From NCBI GenBank assembly GCA_002401455.1, contig NVTE01000002.1:149860-213859 (forward strand): a DNA stretch of 64,000 nt, written 5' to 3'. The notes under the pieces are model-generated. The model was not told the origin of the DNA, searched no databases, and was given only the letters and a program-made list of their open reading frames with translations. Source of the DNA: Alphaproteobacteria bacterium (lineage in GTDB: Bacteria > Pseudomonadota > Alphaproteobacteria > Sphingomonadales > Emcibacteraceae). The translations under genes were made by a program, and so were the position numbers. Every line of letters begins with the position of its first letter. The first letter of the stretch is position 1. This document shows positions 1-8,698 of the stretch, piece after piece.

Positions 1-936
1 ACGGCCGCTGACATTGACGAAGTGGTTATGGTTGGCGGTATGACCCGTATGCCTAAAGTCACTGAAGTGGTCAAAGAATTCTTTGGTCGCGAGCCTCATA
101 AGGGTGTGAATCCTGACGAAGTTGTCGCCATGGGCGCGGCTATTCAGGCCGGCGTTCTGCAGGGTGACGTCAAAGACGTGCTCTTGCTCGACGTGACCCC
201 CTTGTCTCTGGGTATTGAAACATTGGGCGGTGTCTTCACCCGTCTGATCGACCGTAACACGACGATCCCGACCAAGAAGTCCCAGACCTTCTCCACTGCC
301 GAGGACAACCAGTCTGCGGTAACCATCCGGGTTTTCCAGGGTGAGCGCGAAATGGCGGCTGATAACAAGATGCTCGGCCAGTTTGACCTGGTGGGTATTC
401 CCGCGGCCCCACGCGGTGTGCCCCAGGTGGAAGTGACCTTTGACATTGATGCCAACGGTATCGTCAATGTGTCAGCCAAGGATAAAGGCACAGGCAAGGA
501 ACAGCAGATCCGCATTCAGGCCTCTGGTGGACTTAGCGACGCTGACATTGAGAAAATGGTCAAGGAAGCTGAAGCCAACGCCGAAGACGACAAAAAACGT
601 CGGGAACTGGTCGAAGTCCGCAACCAGGCTGAAGGAACCGCCCATTCTGCGGAAAGCCAGTTGAAAGAGCATGGTGACAAAATTGAAGCGGCCGATAAAT
701 CCGCCATCGAAGATGCCATCAAAGCTGTGAAAGAAGTTGCAGAAAAAGACGATGTAGAGGCCATTAAAGCCGCCCTCGAAATTTTGCAGCAGGCGTCTAT
801 GAAGCTCGGCGAAGCGATCTATAAGGATCAGGGCGATGGTGCCGGACCCGACGCAGGTGCAGAGGCTGCCTCAGGACCTGCAGATGATGATGTTGTTGAC
901 GCCGACTTTGAAGAAGTTGAAGACGACAAAAAATAA
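1..936 (+). CDS. dnaK: Chaperone DnaK (Hsp70), C-terminal part
   Basis: The reading frame is open from the first base, so the N-terminal half lies outside the window; 311 codons remain. Visible are the end of the ATPase domain (VGGMTRMP), the interdomain linker ending in the hydrophobic [14 protein letters not shown] segment that couples ATP hydrolysis to substrate grip, the beta-sandwich substrate-binding domain, the helical lid and an acidic tail ([12 protein letters not shown]) typical of bacterial DnaK. It refolds unfolded polypeptides in the cytoplasm with DnaJ and GrpE. The partner dnaJ follows 108 bases downstream on the same strand, the classic pairing. The heat-shock promoter would be upstream of the window. 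Confidence 0.98.
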   Translation, partial: TAADIDEVVMVGGMTRMPKVTEVVKEFFGREPHKGVNPDEVVAMGAAIQAGVLQGDVKDVLLLDVTPLSLGIETLGGVFTRLIDRNTTIPTKKSQTFSTAEDNQSAVTIRVFQGEREMAADNKMLGQFDLVGIPAAPRGVPQVEVTFDIDANGIVNVSAKDKGTGKEQQIRIQASGGLSDADIEKMVKEAEANAEDDKKRRELVEVRNQAEGTAHSAESQLKEHGDKIEAADKSAIEDAIKAVKEVAEKDDVEAIKAALEILQQASMKLGEAIYKDQGDGAGPDAGAEAASGPADDDVVDADFEEVEDDKK

Positions 937-1044
937 TCGGGTCTCAAGACCACATTATTTAATCATCACATTGTAACGTGACTAACTGCCGTTCTGCCCT
1001 ATGCAGGACGGCAGGCATATCTAAGGTAGAATACCGGGATTATC

Positions 1045-2181
1045 ATGGCAAAAACCTGTTTTTATGAAATACTTGAAGTAGAACGCAGCGTATCAGCGGG
1101 CGATCTTAAAAAATCCTATCGCAAGAAGGCCATGCAGCATCACCCTGACCGCAATCTGGATGACGCTGAATCCGAAGCTAAATTCAAGGAAGTCAGCGAA
1201 GCCTACGAAATCCTGAAAGACGAACAGAAGCGCGCAGCCTATGATCAATACGGCCATGCCGCTTTTGAAAATGGCGGTCCCGGTGGTATGGGCGGCGGCA
1301 TGGGCGGTGGCTTTGACAGCTCCTTTTCCGATATTTTTGAAGACCTGTTTGGCATGGGCGGTGGCAGCCGTGGGGGGCGCAGCAGCGGACCGAGCCGGGG
1401 CGCCGATCTGCGCTATAACCTGACCATCACCCTGGAAGATGCCTTTACGGGCAAACAAGAGAAAATCACCATTCCGACCACGGTTTCCTGCGACGACTGT
1501 GACGGCAGCGGGGCTGAGGCTGGCTCCAAACCAGAAACCTGTAACAGTTGCGGCGGCATTGGCAAGGTCAGGACTCAGCAGGGCTTCTTTACCGTTGAGC
1601 GCACCTGCCCCCGGTGCCAGGGCCAGGGCATGGTCATTTCTAATCCCTGCGGCGAATGTCACGGCGCGGGCAGCAAACAGAAAAATAAATCCCTGTCCGT
1701 CAAAATCCCCCCAGGGGTCGAAGACGGCACTAGAATCCGGCTTCAGGGTGAAGGTGAAAGTGGTGCCCGCAACGGCCCCAGCGGCGACCTGTATATTTTC
1801 ATCTCCATTGAATATCACCCCATATTTCAGCGCGATGGCGCGACCATCTTTTGTAATGTACCCATTGCCCTGACGGCGGCGGCGCTGGGTGGCGATATCA
1901 ATGTGCCGACGGTTAACGGCAAAAAAGCCAAGGTCAAAATCAACGCCGGCAACCAGACCGGCAAGCAATATCGCCTGCGCGGCAAAGGCATGCCGATCCT
2001 GCATTCCCAACAGTTTGGTGATATGGTCATCCAGACCACAGTTGAAACGCCGGTCAATATGACCAAGAAGCAAAAAGAACTGCTGCGCGCCTTCGCCGAT
2101 GAATGTGGCGATAACGTCAGCCCGGAATCGTCCGGTTTCTTTGATAAGGTCAAAGAACTGTGGGACGACCTGACGGATTAA
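1045..2181 (+). CDS. dnaJ: Chaperone protein DnaJ (Hsp40), type I
   Basis: This 378-residue co-chaperone stimulates DnaK ATPase activity and delivers substrates. Domains in order: J domain (about residues 4-70) with the essential HPD tripeptide at 33-35; a Gly/Phe-rich linker (about 75-115, several GGGMGGG runs); a zinc-finger region (about 150-215) with all four CxxCxGxG repeats ([32 protein letters not shown]); and the C-terminal substrate-binding and dimerisation domain. Length matches the family. It follows dnaK and ends in a strong intrinsic terminator, so the pair probably forms one transcription unit. Confidence 0.98.
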   Translation: MAKTCFYEILEVERSVSAGDLKKSYRKKAMQHHPDRNLDDAESEAKFKEVSEAYEILKDEQKRAAYDQYGHAAFENGGPGGMGGGMGGGFDSSFSDIFEDLFGMGGGSRGGRSSGPSRGADLRYNLTITLEDAFTGKQEKITIPTTVSCDDCDGSGAEAGSKPETCNSCGGIGKVRTQQGFFTVERTCPRCQGQGMVISNPCGECHGAGSKQKNKSLSVKIPPGVEDGTRIRLQGEGESGARNGPSGDLYIFISIEYHPIFQRDGATIFCNVPIALTAAALGGDINVPTVNGKKAKVKINAGNQTGKQYRLRGKGMPILHSQQFGDMVIQTTVETPVNMTKKQKELLRAFADECGDNVSPESSGFFDKVKELWDDLTD

Positions 2182-2206
2182 TTTCCCCGCATCTTTCGAA
2201 AAATAC

Positions 2207-2244
2207 AAAACCCGCCTATTGATATGATAGGCGGGTTTTATTTT
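2207..2244 (+). terminator. Intrinsic terminator after dnaJ
   Basis: A perfect 13-base stem (2207-2219 with 2227-2239, GC core cccgcc/ggcggg) with a 7-base loop is followed by a T-rich tract. It lies 25 bases after the dnaJ stop codon. Confidence 0.93.
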
Positions 2245-2296
2245 GCAAAAGGGACAAGTGTCAAATAGCAAAGAACATAATTAATAGTAAAAACCT

Positions 2297-2764
2297 TTAA
2301 GCTTCAATGCCCGCCAGGTCTTTTTTGAAGCCGGTGAAGACATCGATCAGGCCATCAATTTTGTCATCTTCAATGGTGCCCAAGAGCTCATCGACCCAGC
2401 CCTTATGGATACTAATGGCGTGTTTTAATGTCTTGCGACCTTCACTGGTCATGGCAACACTATAGACCCGCCGGTCGGTCGGCAAGGCCCATTTTTCTAC
2501 CAGGCCATCTTTCATCAGACGGCTGACCATGCCGGTGGTGTTGGCATTGGATACCAGCAGCATCCGAGACAACTCGCTCATGGTAATGACACCGCCCGGA
2601 GCCCGGTCAATGGCCACTAGCACATCGAATTTTGCCAAGGTCAGTGGGGTGTGCTTTTTCATGCGTTTATTCAGAACCTGAGTAACCCGCGTCGAACTGG
2701 CCAACATCCTGACCCAGAGCTTTAACTGTTTTTGCTCACCGCTTTCAATATTCTCTTTCATCAT
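2297..2764 (-). CDS. MarR-family transcriptional regulator
   Basis: This 155-residue protein has the MarR layout: an N-terminal dimerisation helix, a winged helix-turn-helix in the middle (KFDVLVAIDRAPGGVITMSELSRMLLVSNANTTGMVSRL), the wing with the conserved DRRVYSVAMTSEG, and C-terminal helices. Such proteins are dimeric repressors, often released by aromatic or phenolic ligands. The gene is transcribed away from the flavin oxidoreductase at 3002, and the shared 237-base intergenic region holds two palindromes that could be its operators. Control of that neighbour is therefore likely, though inferred. The ligand cannot be read from sequence. Confidence 0.9.
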   Translation of the reverse strand: MMKENIESGEQKQLKLWVRMLASSTRVTQVLNKRMKKHTPLTLAKFDVLVAIDRAPGGVITMSELSRMLLVSNANTTGMVSRLMKDGLVEKWALPTDRRVYSVAMTSEGRKTLKHAISIHKGWVDELLGTIEDDKIDGLIDVFTGFKKDLAGIEA

Positions 2765-2813
2765 TACTGGCCTTACCCCTTTCCAAATCTGTTAAAATAA
2801 TTGTCAAATCCAA

Positions 2814-2830
2814 TTCATTACCTGAATGAA
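2814..2830. promoter_or_regulatory. Inverted repeat, candidate MarR operator 1
   Basis: ttcatt-N5-aatgaa is a perfect 6-base inverted repeat between the divergent marR and OYE genes, close to the marR start. The size fits a MarR dimer site; binding is inferred. Confidence 0.4.
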
Positions 2831-2847
2831 ATACTAACCTTTTAGAC

Positions 2848-2866
2848 ATAGAATAAATTGTTCTAT
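2848..2866. promoter_or_regulatory. Inverted repeat, candidate MarR operator 2
   Basis: atagaa-N7-ttctat is a perfect 6-base-arm palindrome spanning 19 bases in the marR/OYE divergent region. It is the size of a typical MarR box. The surrounding DNA is AT-rich and promoter-like. Confidence 0.45.
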
Positions 2867-3001
2867 ATCAAGTTCTGAAAAATTTAAGCCCACGCTACAA
2901 TTTTAGCCGGCTACTTTTCCGGGGGATAACATTTTATTTCATAAGTTAACTATTTTCTTTTAAGCTTAAAATGAATCTGTTACAGTTAGGGAAATCAACA
3001 A

Positions 3002-4465
3002 ATGGAAAACCACATGCGCGATCATATTCTGGCCCCTATTGTTATTAATAAGTTACAGGTCCCCAACCGGACGGTGGTTCCGGCCATGGTTACGAGGCTT
3101 TCCGGTGAAGATGGATATGTGAACCAGGCAATCATTGACCGTTATGTCAGTTATGCCAAGGGCAATGTGGGCCTGATCATTGTCGAGGCAATGGCCATTC
3201 ATCAGTCAAAATCCGGGCCGCTGTTGCGGATTTCTGATGATGACTTCATCGCCGGCCATAAAAAACTGACCACGGCCATTCATGCTGTCAGCGATTCAAA
3301 AGTTATTCCCCAGATCATCCATTTCATGAAGGTCGCCCGTTCCGGCTGGCGCCAGACCATCGACATGCTGTCAGAGGATGATATCCGCGCTATCATCCGT
3401 GATTTTGGCGATGCCGCCCTGCGTGCCAAGGAAGCAGGCTATGATGGCATTGAGCTGCATTCCGCCCATGCCTATACCCTGTCGTCCTTTCTGTCGCGCC
3501 ATAACAAACGCCGGGACCGCTATGATGGCCGCTCCCTTGAAGGTCGGCTGCGCATGTTCGGCGATGTCATGGCCGAGGTTCGGTCCAAGGTTGGCCCTGA
3601 CTTTGCCGTTGGGGTGCGCTTCCTGGCGGATGAGATGATCAAGGACGGCTATACTCTGGAAGACAGCCGGCTGATTGCCCTGCGCATGGCCCAGCTCGGG
3701 GTTGATTATATTTCCTTATCCGTCGGCGGAAAATTTGAGGATGCCATCAAACGCGAGGGCCTGCCGCCCTACCCCTATACCGGTTATTCCGGGGAGCGCT
3801 GTATGCCGGGGGCCAGCTTCCCCAAGATGCCCCATGTGCATTATGCCGCCGCCATCAAGGAACTGATCAATTCCAAAGGCTATGACATCCCGGTAATCTC
3901 CGTCGGTAAGATCAATGCCCCCGAAGACGCTGAACAGCTTTTGCGCGATGGCAAGGCCGACATGATCGGCATGGCCCGGCAATTGCTCGCCGACCCTAAC
4001 TGGCCGAAAAAGGTCGCCATGGGCGCCGAGGATGATATCGTGCGCTGCGTCTATTGCAATGTCTGCAAGCAGTTGGATGAAAAATTCAAGGAGGTCACCT
4101 GCTTCCTGTGGCCCAAAAAATATCTTCAGGCCCCGGATTATGATCCCATGGGCACGGCCCCGGTCTGGGCCGATGAGGCTGCCCTAAGCGCCAGCTATGT
4201 GGATGGTGTCGTCAAGCTGAAATGGCAGAAGGCTACGGGTGAGATATCGGGCTATGACCTCTACCGGACTGAGGACCATGGTGAGGTGACGATCATTGAA
4301 GCCAAAAAAGGCGGCAAATTTGATGACAAGTCCGTGCTTGGTGGCCTGACCTACAGCTATTACATCCGGGCCTATACCAAATCCGGTCAGAACAGTGCGC
4401 CGTCCAATATCATTAAACTTGACCTGCCCATGGAAGAATTCAACCCTCAGGAATCTGTGATCTAG
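3002..4465 (+). CDS. Old Yellow Enzyme-type NADH:flavin oxidoreductase with C-terminal fibronectin III domain
   Basis: This 487-residue protein starts with an FMN-binding TIM barrel (about 1-345) of the OYE/2,4-dienoyl-CoA reductase type. The barrel shows the ELHSAHAYTLSSFLS substrate/flavin loop and the GMARQLLADPNW phosphate-binding end. A cysteine cluster at C349, C352, C355 and C367 would hold a [4Fe-4S] cluster as in 2,4-dienoyl-CoA reductases. In that family an FAD/NAD(P)H domain normally follows; here residues of about 385-475 instead read as a fibronectin type III fold (KLKWQKA, GYDLYRTED, YSYYIRAYTKSGQNSAPSN). There is no signal peptide, so it is cytoplasmic. It probably reduces an activated C=C bond; the substrate is unknown. 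A gggaaa ribosome binding site supports the first ATG. Confidence 0.85.
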   Translation: MENHMRDHILAPIVINKLQVPNRTVVPAMVTRLSGEDGYVNQAIIDRYVSYAKGNVGLIIVEAMAIHQSKSGPLLRISDDDFIAGHKKLTTAIHAVSDSKVIPQIIHFMKVARSGWRQTIDMLSEDDIRAIIRDFGDAALRAKEAGYDGIELHSAHAYTLSSFLSRHNKRRDRYDGRSLEGRLRMFGDVMAEVRSKVGPDFAVGVRFLADEMIKDGYTLEDSRLIALRMAQLGVDYISLSVGGKFEDAIKREGLPPYPYTGYSGERCMPGASFPKMPHVHYAAAIKELINSKGYDIPVISVGKINAPEDAEQLLRDGKADMIGMARQLLADPNWPKKVAMGAEDDIVRCVYCNVCKQLDEKFKEVTCFLWPKKYLQAPDYDPMGTAPVWADEAALSASYVDGVVKLKWQKATGEISGYDLYRTEDHGEVTIIEAKKGGKFDDKSVLGGLTYSYYIRAYTKSGQNSAPSNIIKLDLPMEEFNPQESVI

Positions 4466-4498
4466 TTTCCTGAGCCCTCTTCTGATATAAGAGCCCTC

Positions 4499-5950
4499 AT
4501 GAAAAATGACACAGAAATTTTCCGGGCCGATGCTGATCTTGTCAGCCAGGCCCTGCAGGAGTATATCGACCAGTCACGGGCAAAAGAAGCCCCGGTTATC
4601 ACGCAGAAGCCAGGCGAATATCTGGCGGAGCTGTTACAGCTTGACGACCTGGTCACCGGCGGCGGCCTGACCGGCGACCGGCTGAAACAGTTTCTGGGCG
4701 ATTACCTGGCCAACACCACCCGCCTGCACCACCCGGGCTATCTGGCCCATCAGGTGGCAACCTCCCACCCCACGGGTGCGCTGGGGGCGTTCATTGATGC
4801 CACCACCAATAACCCCATGGCCATTAACGAGATGGGACCCGCCGCCGCCAGTATCGAATATTTCATGGTCAACTGGATGCTGAAGAAGGTCGGCTGGACA
4901 ACTGTCCCGACCCCCCGGCAGCTTGACCCTGCCTCCGACCACGCAGCAGGGGTCCTGACCCACGGCGGCTCACTGGCTAATCTGACGGCTCTTCTGGCCG
5001 CCCGCAGTGCCATGGTTCCCGATTTCTGGCAGGAGGGCAACCCCGGCAACCTGGTGGTCCTGGTCCCGGAACAGTCCCATTATTCCATGAAGCGGTCCGT
5101 GGCCATTCTGGGCATTGGCGAGAAGAACTGCCTGAGCCTGCCGGCGGACAAGGATGGCCGAGTACTGGCTGACAAGATTCCAGCTCTGATCGATCAGCTG
5201 ACGGCGGACGGCAAAAGGGTCATCGCCCTGGTTGCCAATGCCTGTGGCACGGCGGCCGGGCTCTATGACCCTCTGCCTGAGATCGCCCAGGTCTGCCGGG
5301 CCTATAATATCTGGCTCCATGTGGATGCCGCCCATGGTGGCGGGGCGCTGGTGTCAGAAAAATACCGTTATCTGGTCAAGGGGATTGAGCAGGCGGATTC
5401 GATTATCTGGGATGCCCATAAGATGCTCCGGACTCCCAGCGTCTGTGCCGCTGTCCTGGTCAGGAACCATCGCCACCTTGATCAGGCCTTCGCTCAGGAA
5501 GCCAGCTATCTATTCCATAAAAAGGACCAGCCCGGCTTTGATTTTATGTCGCGCACAGTGGAGTGCACCAAGGCGGGACTGGGACTGCGCCTGTTTATGA
5601 CCCTGGCCGCCATGGGCGAACGGGGGCTTGAAGATCATGTGAACCATCTGATCGACATGGCCAAGCAGGCTGCCGTTTATATTGCGAAACAGAACGACTT
5701 TGAGGTCGCCATCCCCCCGGAAACCAATATTCTGTGCTTTCGAACCACCCGCCACAATGGCGAATATGACAATGAAGACATACAGTTGGAAATCCGCCGC
5801 CGCCTGCTGGAGAAAGGTGATTTCTTTATCTCTACAACCCTATACCGGGGCAACCGGTGGCTGCGTCTGGTGTTCATGAATCCGGTGGTCACCCTGGAAG
5901 ACATCGAAGAGCTGATCGCCGAAATTCGTCAGATCAAAGCAAGTCTTTAA
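4499..5950 (+). CDS. Group II PLP-dependent decarboxylase
   Basis: This 483-residue enzyme belongs to the glutamate/diaminobutyrate/aromatic-amino-acid decarboxylase fold. Visible are the PLP-phosphate region (LTHGGSLANLTALLAAR), the cofactor-stacking HVDAAHGGGAL motif with its Asp, and the Schiff-base lysine K308 in WDAHKML. It would remove CO2 from an L-amino acid to give an amine; sequence alone does not tell which. It lies 33 bases after the OYE-fibronectin gene on the same strand, so co-transcription is likely. Its stop is 6 bases from the stop of the convergent DUF819 gene. Confidence 0.85.
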   Translation: MKNDTEIFRADADLVSQALQEYIDQSRAKEAPVITQKPGEYLAELLQLDDLVTGGGLTGDRLKQFLGDYLANTTRLHHPGYLAHQVATSHPTGALGAFIDATTNNPMAINEMGPAAASIEYFMVNWMLKKVGWTTVPTPRQLDPASDHAAGVLTHGGSLANLTALLAARSAMVPDFWQEGNPGNLVVLVPEQSHYSMKRSVAILGIGEKNCLSLPADKDGRVLADKIPALIDQLTADGKRVIALVANACGTAAGLYDPLPEIAQVCRAYNIWLHVDAAHGGGALVSEKYRYLVKGIEQADSIIWDAHKMLRTPSVCAAVLVRNHRHLDQAFAQEASYLFHKKDQPGFDFMSRTVECTKAGLGLRLFMTLAAMGERGLEDHVNHLIDMAKQAAVYIAKQNDFEVAIPPETNILCFRTTRHNGEYDNEDIQLEIRRRLLEKGDFFISTTLYRGNRWLRLVFMNPVVTLEDIEELIAEIRQIKASL

Positions 5951-5956
5951 CCTCCC

Positions 5957-7207
5957 TTAAAGCGGCACAGCCGCCGCAACCGGGGCCGCCATTTCCATTA
6001 ATTTTCCGGTCAGCAGCGCCCCGTAAGTGCCAATTACATAACCAAGAACCGCCAGCAACACCCCAACCGGGGCCAGGGACGGATGGAACGCCGCCGCCAA
6101 GACCGGGGCCGACGCCGCCCCGCCGATATTGGCTTTACTACCCATGGCCAGAAAGAATATGGGCGCATTGATCATCCGGCGCACCAGGAACAACAGGCCA
6201 ATATGGATCAGTATCCAGATACCGCCGATCACGAACAACTGCCAGTTATGGACGATCTCCTTGACATCCATCTTCAGGCCGATGGTCGCCACCAGGATGA
6301 AGATAAACACCGTGCCAATATTGGACGCCCCGACTCCCTCCAGATTTTTGGCCCTGGTGAAGGACAGAATCAATCCAACCGTGGTCGCGATCACCACCAT
6401 CCAGAAAAAATGGCTGGCATAGGGCGAGCCCTGCATTCCCTCAAGATGGCTGATAGAGCCCGTGATCACTGTCGCGCCGAAATGGGCCAGACCGGTGGCC
6501 CCGAAGCCCACGGCCAGCAGGATCATCAGGTCTTTAGTGGTCGGGATGCGGGCGATCTTGTTGTGAAAAGCCTCCACCGTATCAACCAGCTTATCAATGG
6601 CCTTTACATCGGCCCCGCTTTTGGCATCAATCTCGCCATGACGGGCCGCCATCACCAGCAGAAATGCCATCCAGACCTCAGCCACGATCACATCAACTGT
6701 CACCATAACCGAGAATAATTTGTCACTGACCTGAAAGGTCTCTTTCATGGCCAGTTGGTTGGCACCGCCGCCAATCCATGAGCCGGCAATGGTCGTCATG
6801 CCTTTCCAGACCGCGTCCGGCCCCTGCCCGCCAACCATTGACGGATCAAAGGCGGATATAATCAGGATCGCCAGCGGTCCACCGATGATGACGCCGATGG
6901 TGCCGGTGGCAAACATGATCAGGGCTTTCGGCCCCAGGGCATAGATGCGTTTAAAATCCACACTGAGGGTTAAATACACCAGACAGGCCGGCAACAGATA
7001 GCGCGAGGCGACAAAATAAAGCTGTGACTGAGACGGGTCCACAATGTCAAACGTATTCAGCAGAGAGGGCAAAAAATAACACATGAGAATCATCGGAATA
7101 AAGGTATAAAATTTCTTCCAGAAGGGCGTTTTCAGTGACGATGTATAAAATACTCCCCCGAGAATTACCGCCAATACGCCCATAAGAACCGCATCATTCG
7201 TAATCAT
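5957..7207 (-). CDS. DUF819-family integral membrane protein
   Basis: This 416-residue protein is almost entirely hydrophobic, with about ten to twelve transmembrane segments, and matches the DUF819 (YjcL-like) family in length and in conserved stretches such as AGSWIGGGANQLAMKE and FLAMGSKANIGGAASAPV. The family is thought to be transporter-like; no substrate is established. It is transcribed divergently from the MarR-type regulator at 7465, which makes it that regulator's most likely neighbour target. It ends tail-to-tail with the decarboxylase gene. Confidence 0.85.
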   Translation of the reverse strand: MITNDAVLMGVLAVILGGVFYTSSLKTPFWKKFYTFIPMILMCYFLPSLLNTFDIVDPSQSQLYFVASRYLLPACLVYLTLSVDFKRIYALGPKALIMFATGTIGVIIGGPLAILIISAFDPSMVGGQGPDAVWKGMTTIAGSWIGGGANQLAMKETFQVSDKLFSVMVTVDVIVAEVWMAFLLVMAARHGEIDAKSGADVKAIDKLVDTVEAFHNKIARIPTTKDLMILLAVGFGATGLAHFGATVITGSISHLEGMQGSPYASHFFWMVVIATTVGLILSFTRAKNLEGVGASNIGTVFIFILVATIGLKMDVKEIVHNWQLFVIGGIWILIHIGLLFLVRRMINAPIFFLAMGSKANIGGAASAPVLAAAFHPSLAPVGVLLAVLGYVIGTYGALLTGKLMEMAAPVAAAVPL

Positions 7208-7269
7208 TTCCCACTATCCCTTATTATATTATCATTGTCATTTTGGACTGTAGAGCATTGTTTGCTCTA

Positions 7270-7294
7270 GGGTCAATAAGATGATTTTTGACCC
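7270..7294. promoter_or_regulatory. Inverted repeat in divergent DUF819/regulator promoter region
   Basis: gggtcaa-N11-ttgaccc is a perfect 7-base inverted repeat about 63 bases upstream of the DUF819 gene. It could be an operator for the adjacent winged-helix regulator (inference). Confidence 0.4.
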
Positions 7295-7464
7295 AGCTTA
7301 TTTCTTTGATTTGACAGAAAAATGCTATATATTTTGAAAATACACAGTATTTTACACTTAAATTCATTGTATAATGATCAATTAACTGGCATATTTTTTA
7401 CTTCAATATACAATTAACTATTGAATTCCGTCTCGAGCCTATTACCCTGTTTATGGGAAATATA

Positions 7465-8067
7465 ATGAGAGTTAAACATGATATGTCAGAAGACGATAAA
7501 TTGACGACGACAGTAAACGTAACAGAGGGAACTTTGGAATTGGACCGACATTGGCATCTGGCGACCAATGATCATGAGATCGCCCTGACCGAACTAGAAT
7601 ATTCCTTGTTTCGCTCTTATGAGAGCTTTTCCCGCTGGATGAAGGAATGCACCGTCGCCGCCTCTGGCTTCAATATGAGTGCCAATGACTGTGCCATCCT
7701 CAATTTGATTGCCATGCGCGATCGGCCCAAGGGTATTACGGAAATTGCCCGCCTGCTGAACCGGGACGACAATACCAACATTCAATATACCATCCGCAAA
7801 CTGACAACCGATAAACTGGTCGAAAAAACATCGACAGACAACCGGCGCAAGGGGGTCCGTTACCGCACCACACCGGCGGGAAATAGAGTTATCGAACGCT
7901 TTGTCGCCCTGCGCAAAGGCTTGCTGATTGAAATGACCAAGTCCATCCGGTCCATGGATGAGCAATTGGGCAACGGCAGTAAAGTTCTGGACCTGATGAC
8001 CGGTATGTATGAACAGGCCGCCAGGGTGGCCGCCACGCACCGACCGACTTTTGACGAAGAAGATTAA
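7465..8067 (+). CDS. MarR-like winged-helix transcriptional regulator
   Basis: This protein of 200 residues has a winged helix around residues 75-150 (SANDCAILNLIAMRD, GITEIARLLNRDD, IQYTIRKLTTDKLVEK, then a RYRTTPAG wing) and about 60 residues of N-terminal extension. It resembles the larger MarR-like winged-helix regulators. I chose the ATG at 7465 because ggga lies 6-9 bases upstream; the in-frame ATG at 7453 has no such site. The neighbours are a divergent DUF819 membrane protein and the downstream GMC dehydrogenase genes. Either could be regulated by it. Confidence 0.82.
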   Translation: MRVKHDMSEDDKLTTTVNVTEGTLELDRHWHLATNDHEIALTELEYSLFRSYESFSRWMKECTVAASGFNMSANDCAILNLIAMRDRPKGITEIARLLNRDDNTNIQYTIRKLTTDKLVEKTSTDNRRKGVRYRTTPAGNRVIERFVALRKGLLIEMTKSIRSMDEQLGNGSKVLDLMTGMYEQAARVAATHRPTFDEED

Positions 8068-8125
8068 ACCAGCCCCCCAACACCCGGCCGATTTTTCCGC
8101 CGCACAGAAAGATGATCCTGTTTCT

Positions 8126-8698
8126 ATGAAAATCACCCGGCGAAATTTCTCCCTCACCGGCGGCGCCCTTTCTTTGTCTTTTTTGCTGAACGGCGGGATA
8201 ATCCATCTCAGCCCGGCCCAGGCCAAAGAACGTGCACTGCCCTATCAGACCTTAACCCCCGGCCAGGCCGCCCTGATTGACCTGCTGGGCGATGCCATTG
8301 TTCCCGGGGCAAAATCCGCGGGCCTGTCCTATTATATTGACCATCAGTTGTCAGCCGAATTTCAGGACAATCTCCTGATCCTGCGTTACCTACGTGTTCC
8401 GGCTCCTTTTGATGGTTTTTATGCCTCATCTCTGGCCGCTTTCGAGAGCGCTATAAGCCAAAAATATAACAAGAAACCCCGGGACCTGACCGAAACAGAA
8501 ATGACCGCATTTATCACCGCCATGATGCAGAGCAATCCCGACGGCTGGCAGCATGCCCCGCCGGCCCCCTTCTTCTATTTTGTCCTGCGCAGTGATGCCA
8601 TTGATGTGACCTACGGCACCATGGACGCCTTCGACAGCCTGGACATCCCCTATATGGCCCATATTGAACCCGGCCACACATGGGAGGTCAACCCATGA
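8126..8698 (+). CDS. Gluconate 2-dehydrogenase subunit 3-like, Tat-exported small subunit
   Basis: This 190-residue protein begins with a twin-arginine leader (TRRNFSLTGG, then a hydrophobic stretch ending near SPAQA). The mature part resembles the gamma (subunit 3) family that partners membrane GMC dehydrogenases and carries their FAD subunit through the Tat pathway. The ATG at 8126 was preferred over an upstream in-frame start because it places the RR motif at the N-terminus. Its stop overlaps the next gene's start in ATGA, so the two are translationally coupled and very probably form one complex. Confidence 0.85.
   Translation: MKITRRNFSLTGGALSLSFLLNGGIIHLSPAQAKERALPYQTLTPGQAALIDLLGDAIVPGAKSAGLSYYIDHQLSAEFQDNLLILRYLRVPAPFDGFYASSLAAFESAISQKYNKKPRDLTETEMTAFITAMMQSNPDGWQHAPPAPFFYFVLRSDAIDVTYGTMDAFDSLDIPYMAHIEPGHTWEVNP

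Noticed and set aside
1093-2271. 392-codon open frame antisense to dnaJ
   Set aside because: It is fully opposite a canonical dnaJ, has no recognisable domain and no ribosome binding site; it arises from codon bias.
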